64,000 nucleotides of DNA from J038 sp034437535 (GTDB taxonomy: Bacteria; Chloroflexota; Anaerolineae; Aggregatilineales; Phototrophicaceae): positions 50,730 through 114,729 of the forward strand of contig DAOTTZ010000140.1 of assembly GCA_034437535.1 (NCBI GenBank), written 5' to 3'. The notes under the pieces are model-generated. The model made no database searches, had not been told where the DNA came from, and saw nothing but the letters and a program-made list of their open reading frames with translations. Positions within the stretch are counted from its first letter, which is position 1; each line of letters starts with the position of its first letter. Of the stretch, positions 57,826-64,000 are shown in pieces. A program made the position numbers and the translations under genes.

Positions 57826-59709
57826 ATGGCGTTTGATACACCCGAACACATCGAAATTATCCTGAAGAACCTGCCGCTGAAACCGGGCGTCTATCTGATG
57901 AAAGACAGCGACGGCCAGATCATCTACATCGGCAAGGCCAAGCGATTGCGCCAGCGCGTGCGGAGCTACTTTACATCCGCGCCGGAAGGCGACCCCAAGA
58001 CGATGACCATGCGGGCACAGGTCGATGACATCGACTTCATCGTGGCGGAAAGTGAAGTGGCGGCATTGATCCTGGAAGAGAACATGATCAAACGCCATAA
58101 GCCGCGCTTCAACGTCTTGATGAAGGATGATAAACGCTACCCTTACATCCGCATCTCCTGGCAGGATGACTTCCCGAAGGTCGAGACCACCCGCCGCCTG
58201 AAGAATGACGGAAGCCGTTACTTCGGGCCATATTCCGCGATGTGGGCGGTGCAAAATACCCTGCGCGTCTTGCGGAAAGCCTTCCCATATCTGACGTGCG
58301 ACCGCGACATCGACGGCACCGACGACCGCGCTTGTTTGTTCTGGGATATTGGCCTGTGTAATGCGCCGTGTATTGGCGAAGTCAACCGGGAAGAATATCG
58401 GGCGATGATTAGCGAGTTGATGGACGTGCTAAGTGGCAAATCAGAAGCGGTGGTAGCGCGGCTCATGGCGGAGATGGCGCAAGCCTCAGATGCGCTGAAT
58501 TTTGAACGAGCCGCCACCCTGCGCGATCAATTGCAAGCGATTGAGTTCATCACCCAGAAGCATAAAGCCGTCAGCCCGAAGATGACCGATCATGATGTGA
58601 TCGCGCTGGCGCGAGACAACAATGAAGCAGTTGTGCAGATTATGTTTATCCGCAATGGAAAACTTATCGGGAGCGACTCACGCTCGTTAGATAACACCGA
58701 CGATGTACCTGATGAGCGCGTCATCAGCCAATTTATCACTCAGTTTTATGGCGATGCTGGTGAGGTGCCGCGTGAATTGATCCTGCCGAGTGAAATCGAA
58801 GAAGCCCGCATCATCGAACGATGGTTGAGTGATAAACGCGCTTCCAGCAAGGTACACATCACTGTGCCGCAACGGGGCAACAAGAAGAATCTGATTAAGA
58901 TGGCGCAGGAAAACGCGGTTGAGGCGATGAACATGATGAAAGCGCAATGGGCGGCGGATAGCGTCAAGCAGGAAGATGCGCTGGCTGAATTGCGTGACGC
59001 GCTCTACCTGCCGCAAATCCCCAATCGTATCGAATGTTACGACATCAGCACCACACAGGGGACGGCTATCGTCGCCAGCCGGGTGATGTTCGTACAGGGC
59101 GTGCCGCGTAAGAGCGAATACCGCCGTTTTAACATCCGCAGTGTCACCCATGACGGTAGCGACGACTATCAATCCATGCGCGAAGCCCTCACCCGCCGCT
59201 TTACCCGTTATGTAACCGCCGTCGAAAATCCGACTCCACCCGAACCGGGGAAGGTTGACCGGGATGAGACGTGGCGGCTTCTGCCGGATCTATTGTTGAT
59301 CGACGGTGGCAAAGGCCAACTCAACGTCGCGGTTGAGGTGCTGGATGAATTCGGCCTGCGCGAAGCTGTGCCGGTAGCATCACTTGCCAAACAACAAGAA
59401 GAGTTATTTTTGCCAGATCGCCCTGAGTCGGTGATGCTCCCGCGTGATAGCCAGGCGTTATATCTGGTTCAGCGCGTGCGGGATGAAGCGCACCGCTTTG
59501 CCATCAACAGTCATCGTAAGCGGCGCAACAAAATGGGCCTTGCCAGTCGCCTGGAGACAATCCCTGGCATCGGTCCGAAGAAACGCCGCGCTTTACTCAA
59601 AGCATTCGAGCATTCGATTGATAAGATCCTCGCCGCCAGTGTAGACGAACTGGCCCAGGTGCGCGGCATCAACACCCAATTGGCGGAGACGATCAAAGAG
59701 ATGCTTTAG
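57826..59709 (+). CDS. uvrC: Excinuclease ABC subunit C
   Basis: Makes both incisions in nucleotide excision repair with UvrA/B. 627 residues from ATG 57826; 20 further upstream codons are rejected. GIY-YIG domain (LPLKPGVYLMKDSDGQIIYIG), Cys-rich stretch (DRACLFWDIGLCNAPCIG), UVR domain (LMAEMAQASDALNFERAATL), central RNase H-like domain (IECYDISTTQGT, LLIDGGKGQLNVA) and C-terminal helix-hairpin-helix pair (ETIPGIGPKKRRALLKAF, ELAQVRGINTQLAETI). A TATAAC at 57816-57821 sits just before the ATG with no Shine-Dalgarno; leaderless expression is possible. Ends overlapping the methyltransferase gene by 17 bp. Confidence 0.96.
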   Translation: MAFDTPEHIEIILKNLPLKPGVYLMKDSDGQIIYIGKAKRLRQRVRSYFTSAPEGDPKTMTMRAQVDDIDFIVAESEVAALILEENMIKRHKPRFNVLMKDDKRYPYIRISWQDDFPKVETTRRLKNDGSRYFGPYSAMWAVQNTLRVLRKAFPYLTCDRDIDGTDDRACLFWDIGLCNAPCIGEVNREEYRAMISELMDVLSGKSEAVVARLMAEMAQASDALNFERAATLRDQLQAIEFITQKHKAVSPKMTDHDVIALARDNNEAVVQIMFIRNGKLIGSDSRSLDNTDDVPDERVISQFITQFYGDAGEVPRELILPSEIEEARIIERWLSDKRASSKVHITVPQRGNKKNLIKMAQENAVEAMNMMKAQWAADSVKQEDALAELRDALYLPQIPNRIECYDISTTQGTAIVASRVMFVQGVPRKSEYRRFNIRSVTHDGSDDYQSMREALTRRFTRYVTAVENPTPPEPGKVDRDETWRLLPDLLLIDGGKGQLNVAVEVLDEFGLREAVPVASLAKQQEELFLPDRPESVMLPRDSQALYLVQRVRDEAHRFAINSHRKRRNKMGLASRLETIPGIGPKKRRALLKAFEHSIDKILAASVDELAQVRGINTQLAETIKEML

Positions 59710-60550
59710 CTTTCCGCGCCTCGATAAAATACGTCAGGTCGATCAGCGGCGTTGGTAGGCCCAGTTCTTCGATGAAGTCACTGGCGACATGAAGTTTCGC
59801 GGATTCAAAACCTGCTTTTTGCATCAGGTCTTCCCCTTCTTCTTTGGTTTCGATCTGACCGTACCAGTTGCCTGCCTGCCGAGAGAAAAAGCTGGCGACC
59901 TCCTGGATTTGTCGTATCCCGGCCTTTAGGCCGATGTCGGAGATCAAAAAACCGCCTGGTTTCAGGGCTTCTCGCGTCCACCCGCCGAACTTGATGATTT
60001 GATCGTGCTTCAGGTAGCCGACCAAACCTTCAGCGGAGATAATGTCGGCCTGGATGTCTCCTAGAATTTCGGTCAGTGGTGTCACGCCCATATCGCCACT
60101 GCGCCAATCTAGATTATCTGGAATATCGACGTTACGGGCGTCACGCAGACGGCGTTGTTTTTCCTCAGTTACATCGGGTAGATCAACCTCGATGACCTTT
60201 ACTTCCGGCATTTCCCTGGCGAGGGTGATTCCGCGTGGCGAGAGGCCGGCGGCCACATCGACCAGCACCAGACCATCTCGCTTTTCCGGCAGGTTGCGCC
60301 GGATCAGATGATCGATCACCTGCGGGCGCGACAGTGTAAAGTTGAGTGGTTCGCTGTTGCGGAGCATCACCAGTAGAATCCGTGCGACCAGTCGCCCACT
60401 GTAACGAGCGACAGCCCGTGTTTCCGGCGATGGCATGCGCTCTGCCCGGAACCCGGCCAGAATTTCTGCGCCACGCTGTCCGGGGGTCTGGCCCAGGCCA
60501 TAGGCATCACGCGATGGTGTTGCAGTTTCAGAACGGGGTGAGTCTGACAA
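59693..60550 (-). CDS. Class I SAM-dependent methyltransferase
   Basis: 285 residues, TTG start at 60550 with GGAG 7 nt upstream. Central motif VLVDVAAGLSPRGITLARE (SAM-binding motif I), VIEVDLPDVTEEK (acidic post I), then ADIISAEGLVGYLKHDQI and ALKPGGFLISDIG (motif III). The EGL.GYL pattern is reminiscent of the leucine-carboxyl-methyltransferase/PPM-type family. N-terminal 60 residues carry a GQTPGQRGAEILAGFRAERM segment of unknown role. Its promoter is wrapped in a perfect 10-bp inverted repeat, indicating tight regulation. Substrate unknown. Confidence 0.82.
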   Translation of the reverse strand: MSDSPRSETATPSRDAYGLGQTPGQRGAEILAGFRAERMPSPETRAVARYSGRLVARILLVMLRNSEPLNFTLSRPQVIDHLIRRNLPEKRDGLVLVDVAAGLSPRGITLAREMPEVKVIEVDLPDVTEEKQRRLRDARNVDIPDNLDWRSGDMGVTPLTEILGDIQADIISAEGLVGYLKHDQIIKFGGWTREALKPGGFLISDIGLKAGIRQIQEVASFFSRQAGNWYGQIETKEEGEDLMQKAGFESAKLHVASDFIEELGLPTPLIDLTYFIEARKAKASL

Positions 60551-60561
60551 GGATGAACTCC

Positions 60562-60608
60562 TTCACGTTAAGATTTAAACTATATTTTAACGTGAAACAA
60601 ACTGTCAA
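60562..60608 (-). promoter_or_regulatory. Promoter with inverted-repeat operator upstream of the methyltransferase gene
   Basis: Minus strand: perfect TTGACA (60608-60603), 18 bp, TATAGT (60584-60579). The -10 lies between two perfect 10-bp arms, TTCACGTTAA (60562-60571 on plus) and TTAACGTGAA (60587-60596), spaced by 15 bp. A dimeric repressor bound here would cover the -10 and the spacer. Confidence 0.75.
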
Positions 60609-60652
60609 ACAAATAAGATTGTCGTTATGTTTGGGCTAAAAAGATCCGGTTA

Positions 60653-61480
60653 TCAGCCGAGCGTATCCAGCACTTCTTCCAGCAATAACCCGACCTGGCG
60701 CATACTGCCGATGCGTTCGTCACGCTTTTTCTGTAACATCCCGTTGACTAGATCGACCAGATTTTCCGGGCATTGTGTGCATAACTTATCGATATTCGGA
60801 ACCGGCTGGCGGATGATCGCCATAATCAGGTCTTTGAGGGTGCTTGCCATAAATGGGCGGAACCCGGTCAGCATTTCATACATCAGCACGCCGAACGACC
60901 AGATGTCGGCACGCGGGTCGATCTCCTGGCCGAGCAAAATTTCCGGGGCCATGTAATGAATAGTGCCGATGAACGCGCCATGCATTGTCAGGGTTTCGGC
61001 ATCGGTGATGTGGGCCGCGCCGAAATCGGTCAGCCGTGCGACACCGTTTTCATCTAGCAAGACATTATCCGGTTTGACATCACGATGCACGATCCGCATT
61101 CGGTGCGTTCGGATGAGTGCGTCGGAGAGATCAAGCGCGATCTCTACCGCCAACCGAATATCGAGCTTCTTTTCGGCTTCCAGGCGTGCCCGCAAGGACC
61201 CACCGGCCATATACTCCATGATGATGAAGTACACATCGTTAAAGCGCACTGTATCCAGCACTTTGACGATATGCGGATGTTGAAGTTGATAGAGAGCTTC
61301 GGCTTCGCGGATGAACCGCTCCAGGCGGAGGGGATTTTCCACGATCACTTGCGGTTTCAGGGCTTTGATGGCGACGGGCATCCCATCTTCGATGACTTCG
61401 CCCTTGTAGACGACACCCATCGCGCCTTCGCCTAATTTGTTGAAGACGCGATAGCGTCCGTCAATGATTTGATCGGTCAT
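60653..61480 (-). CDS. Soluble serine/threonine protein kinase
   Basis: 275 residues: a Hanks-type kinase domain and nothing else. Glycine loop LGEGAMGVVYKG, Lys39 in VAIKALKP, catalytic loop VHRDVKPDNVLLDENG, DFG in LTDFGAAHI, APE region HYMAPEILLGQ. No membrane segment or sensor domain, unlike PknB-type kinases. Its 5' end overlaps the ytoQ stop by 4 bp, so it is last in a LysM-ytoQ-kinase operon. Substrate unknown. Confidence 0.93.
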   Translation of the reverse strand: MTDQIIDGRYRVFNKLGEGAMGVVYKGEVIEDGMPVAIKALKPQVIVENPLRLERFIREAEALYQLQHPHIVKVLDTVRFNDVYFIIMEYMAGGSLRARLEAEKKLDIRLAVEIALDLSDALIRTHRMRIVHRDVKPDNVLLDENGVARLTDFGAAHITDAETLTMHGAFIGTIHYMAPEILLGQEIDPRADIWSFGVLMYEMLTGFRPFMASTLKDLIMAIIRQPVPNIDKLCTQCPENLVDLVNGMLQKKRDERIGSMRQVGLLLEEVLDTLG

Positions 61481-61923
61481 GGCATTGTCGTGATGTATTT
61501 CAAGATCTCTACGACCTGGGCCGGGGTCTCTGCCGTCGCCTGGGCAGAGGCATCGACCTCCTTTAACGGGTGGGTGAGATCCGGCGAATGAATCGTGATG
61601 AGTGATTTACCCTTTGCGACGGCATACCCCGCTTCGAATGCCGCGTTCCACTGGCGATATTGATCCCCAAATTTGACCACGACCACATCAGCCCGTTCAA
61701 TTGCATGTTTGATCCGCATACTGTTGATCTTCGCGGCTTTGTGATCCTTCCAGAAATTCTGTGGTTCTTCACCCAGGATTTCAACCCCGACGTTATCACT
61801 GGCGGCATGCGTCGTCACCGGGGTTAACACCGTCACTGGTAGATCAGCCTGCTGGATGCCCTGGGTGATTTGTTCGCGCCAGTCGCTATGAATTTCACCG
61901 GAAAGATAGATCGTCAACGGCAT
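61477..61923 (-). CDS. ytoQ: YtoQ-family protein
   Basis: 148 residues, close in pattern to Bacillus YtoQ: YLSGEIHSDWREQI at the start, DNVGVEILGEEPQNFWKDHKAA, MRIKHAIERADVVVVKFG, YRQWNAAFEAGYAVAKGKSLI and SPDLTHPLKEVDASA. It belongs to the nucleoside 2-deoxyribosyltransferase-like/Rossmannoid group, but the biochemical role is not established. Overlaps the kinase gene by 4 bp and starts 2 bp after the LysM gene, so it is translated with both. Confidence 0.85.
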   Translation of the reverse strand: MPLTIYLSGEIHSDWREQITQGIQQADLPVTVLTPVTTHAASDNVGVEILGEEPQNFWKDHKAAKINSMRIKHAIERADVVVVKFGDQYRQWNAAFEAGYAVAKGKSLITIHSPDLTHPLKEVDASAQATAETPAQVVEILKYITTMP

Positions 61924-61925
61924 GA

Positions 61926-62570
61926 TTAATGCCCTGGGATGTGAAGATGCTGGCCAACGTAGATGCGATTCAGGTTGAAGATGCCATTGGCACGAGCCAG
62001 GTTGAAAACATCCACGTTGAAAGAACGGGCAATTTCCAGCATTGTATCGCCCGGTTGCACCCGGTAGACGCCGTTCACCGCGATGCGCCGTATCGGGGTC
62101 GTCGTTGTGGTCGCAGTCGTGGTTGTCGTGGTCATCTGGCGGCTGACGGTTGTCGCTGGGGCCACGATCCCGCCGCTGGTCGGTAAGTGCAGTTCTTGCC
62201 CGGCACGTAACAGCGTGCTGGTCGTGATGTTGTTCACACTGACCAACTCCTCGACCGTCACACCGTAGCGGGTCGCGATATATTGCAGATTATCCCCCGG
62301 TTGGACGATGTACGTCCGCACGACTGCGTTGACATTGGCACCCGCACGCGGGATGATCAAAACCTGACCACGCCGAATATCATTCGGGTTGATGATGCCG
62401 TTGCGGGCGGCAATCGCTTCGACCGATGAATTATACTTGACGGCGATGCTTTGCAGGGTATCGCCCGGTTGGACGACATAAGTATCTTCAGATTGGGCGG
62501 CGGCGGCCCCCGCCAGGCTCAGCGTCAAGATCAACAGGGTAAAGACGAGCAAATAGCGTGTGTATTTCAT
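61926..62570 (-). CDS. Exported protein with three LysM domains
   Basis: 214 residues. Signal peptide LLVFTLLILTLSLAGAAAAQ, then LysM repeats at about residues 30-73 (TYVVQPGDTLQSIAVKYNSS), 86-130 (TYIVQPGDNLQYIATRYGV) and 167-211 (VYRVQPGDTMLEIARSFNV), with a Thr-rich linker (TTTTTTATTTTT) between the second and third. No catalytic domain. LysM binds peptidoglycan or chitin-like glycans; since Chloroflexota envelopes vary, the target is uncertain. First gene of the operon with ytoQ and the kinase. Confidence 0.9.
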   Translation of the reverse strand: MKYTRYLLVFTLLILTLSLAGAAAAQSEDTYVVQPGDTLQSIAVKYNSSVEAIAARNGIINPNDIRRGQVLIIPRAGANVNAVVRTYIVQPGDNLQYIATRYGVTVEELVSVNNITTSTLLRAGQELHLPTSGGIVAPATTVSRQMTTTTTTATTTTTPIRRIAVNGVYRVQPGDTMLEIARSFNVDVFNLARANGIFNLNRIYVGQHLHIPGH

Positions 62571-62676
62571 CGAAATTTCGCGGCATAAACCACCGACTTT
62601 AACAGGCGACGGAAGCCGCTTCTCCTTTCTTGTATTCGAAGACCTTCTATAGGTTGATTATATACGATATACCGTT

Positions 62677-63933
62677 TTAACGCAGACTCGTGACTGGCGT
62701 CCATACAATCGCGTTAATCACGCCCTCACCTGTGGTGAGTTGTACCGGCTCGGTGCCGTCTACATCGGTCAGGTAGATCTGGTCTTGCTCCGGTACGATG
62801 GGATCTTGTGCGATGAACGCGATCTGCCGGGCATCCGGGCCGAACACGGCGAACGGCAATTGATCGCTGACTTCGATTACCTGCTCCCCGATGCGAGTCT
62901 GTGTGTCGTATAATGCGACATCGGTAAACGATGAAGTCAGCAGGGTACGGCCATCACTGCTCCAATCATAAAATGTGGTTGTAAATGTTGGATCGAACAA
63001 GACCTCGATTTGCTGGAAGTCCGCTACATCAAGGCCCACAAGAAAACCGAATTGGGCGGCCTGTGTATTAGGCTCCTGGTCGGTCAGGTATACGAGTAAA
63101 TCAGGATTTGTCGGTGAAAATGTAAGGTTGAAGTTGGCCCCCAGGGATGCGCCGCTCGTCAACGGTGGTGAAAGCACTTCCGTCGTCAGGTTATAGGCGA
63201 ATATATCCGGGTTGCTGAAATAAATCCGTTCCCCGGACGGTGCGTAAGTGATGCCGCCGATGTTGGTGCTTTCCGTCTGGATCAAGAGCCGTTGGTTGTT
63301 GCCTTCCGGGCAATTTCCCTCCACGTTGAGGCTGTAGATGTTCATCGGCTGGTTGGTACCAGGGGCCGCCGCGAATGTGATCTGTTGCCCGTCAGGACTC
63401 CACGTCGGCCAGCGCACATTGCCTAACCCCAGGCAAGAGACCTGACGCCGGTTTTCCCCGGTGACATCCGCCACATAGACTTCAAACGCGCTTCCATTCC
63501 CCACGCTGACGAAGGCGATGCGGTCGCCAGCCGGCGATAGGGTGAGATCACCAATCGGTTGGTTAACGCCCAGCGTCACGATCAAACGGTTGAAGCCGGT
63601 CTCCGGATCGATGGCGATGATCGAGTCGCCGTTGAACACGTAGAGAATCGTCCCGACCATCGGCGCAGATTGTGCGCTGATTGCCGTGTCCATCACTTCT
63701 GGTGTGGGCGTCGGTGGGATGTCCGGCGTCCAGGTCGGCGGGAGTGTCATCTGGACGTTGGGCATGGGCGGCGGGTCGGTCGAGCTTTCAGTCGGCAACT
63801 CTCCCTGCGGGATGGCTTCCCCGGCGGCGGTTGGTTCTTCTTGTGGGATGCGGGTCGGCAAGGAGTCATTCTCTGACGCTTCACAACCGCTCACCAACAG
63901 GATAATTGCCACTAACAAACCAATTATTCGCAT
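62677..63933 (-). CDS. Lipoprotein with TolB/WD40-like beta-propeller
   Basis: 418 residues. Lipobox VSGC (Cys17), a Pro/Thr-rich stalk to about residue 85, then repeated propeller strands of the TolB/PD40 kind: LTLSPAGDRIAFVSVG, PTWSPDGQQITFAAAPG, ITYAPSGERIYFSNPD, YDWSSDGRTLLTSSF, FGPDARQIAFIAQD. Such propellers usually bind proteins or small ligands on the outer face. Shine-Dalgarno GGAGGGGG before ATG 63933. Promoter TATAAT lies at 63975-63970. Confidence 0.87.
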   Translation of the reverse strand: MRIIGLLVAIILLVSGCEASENDSLPTRIPQEEPTAAGEAIPQGELPTESSTDPPPMPNVQMTLPPTWTPDIPPTPTPEVMDTAISAQSAPMVGTILYVFNGDSIIAIDPETGFNRLIVTLGVNQPIGDLTLSPAGDRIAFVSVGNGSAFEVYVADVTGENRRQVSCLGLGNVRWPTWSPDGQQITFAAAPGTNQPMNIYSLNVEGNCPEGNNQRLLIQTESTNIGGITYAPSGERIYFSNPDIFAYNLTTEVLSPPLTSGASLGANFNLTFSPTNPDLLVYLTDQEPNTQAAQFGFLVGLDVADFQQIEVLFDPTFTTTFYDWSSDGRTLLTSSFTDVALYDTQTRIGEQVIEVSDQLPFAVFGPDARQIAFIAQDPIVPEQDQIYLTDVDGTEPVQLTTGEGVINAIVWTPVTSLR

Positions 63934-63969
63934 GGCCCCCTCCGAGATATGCTAAACTGAATACGATCT

Positions 63970-63975
63970 ATTATA
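63970..63975 (-). promoter_or_regulatory. -10 box of the TolB-like lipoprotein gene
   Basis: TATAAT on the minus strand, 37 bp upstream of ATG 63933; -35 weak. The window ends 25 bp further on. Confidence 0.55.
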
Positions 63976-64000
63976 CCGGAGTCGATAGGGAAATGCTCTT

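Overview
The window reads as a chromosomal piece of a Chloroflexota (Anaerolineae-like) bacterium. This is an inference from gene content: a menaquinol-type Rieske/cytochrome b pair, a membrane CCG-type ETF:menaquinone oxidoreductase, SpoU/rplT/rpmI/infC order, many short lipoproteins with Thr/Pro-rich stalks, and several small families I associate with that phylum. GC is in the mid-50s. No phage, transposon, CRISPR or rRNA genes are visible; two tRNA genes are present (Ser-CGA, Asn-GUU).

Layout. 1-2130 (-): cytochrome b (cut by the window edge) and Rieske protein of a bc/b6f-like complex. 2427-5347 (+): corA, rnd, a small unknown, tadA. 5763-14170: tRNA-Ser, then a fatty-acid beta-oxidation block on the minus strand (thiolase, FadN-type bifunctional enzyme, two adjacent acyl-CoA dehydrogenases, an SDR and a TetR regulator). 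14263-16329 (-): infC-rpmI-rplT and an rRNA methyltransferase; infC has no ordinary start codon and probably begins at AUA. 16442-23174: lipoproteins and a serine-synthesis operon (serB-like, HAD, serA). 23215-26762 (-): sucD, sucC (broken by a 50-bp foldback duplication) and lpdA. 28079-30142 (-): ETF:quinone oxidoreductase. 30885-32406 (+): hisS behind a histidine-rich leader peptide and attenuator. 32499-38260 (+): malQ and two GH13 maltodextrin hydrolases. 38257-45926: coaX with a small upstream ORF, acetyltransferases, a degenerate dienelactone hydrolase, tRNA-Asn, an orphan solute-binding lipoprotein. 46010-51143: a WS/DGAT acyltransferase fused to an SCP2 domain, a patatin and a CocE-type hydrolase. 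51232-53999 (+): histidine kinase and two receiver proteins, one with a 120-bp tandem repeat tail. 54000-64000: proBA, ADP-ribosylglycohydrolase, uvrC, methyltransferase, Ser/Thr kinase, YtoQ, LysM protein, TolB-like lipoprotein.

How it fits together. The strongest systems-level signal is a shared promoter-operator: a 13-bp palindrome-like element (consensus nGTTAwTyTAACs) at a fixed 10-nt offset from the -10 box lies in front of the FadN operon, the tetR-fabG-acd-acd operon, the ETF:menaquinone oxidoreductase gene and an unknown 91-residue helical protein gene. This predicts a TetR-controlled beta-oxidation regulon spread over about 36 kb, with a previously unassigned protein as a member. 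The second is a complete-looking ribosome-mediated attenuator for hisS, in which an antiterminator pairing starts immediately after the leader-peptide stop codon. All functional names come from recognising motifs in translated sequence; no database search was possible.
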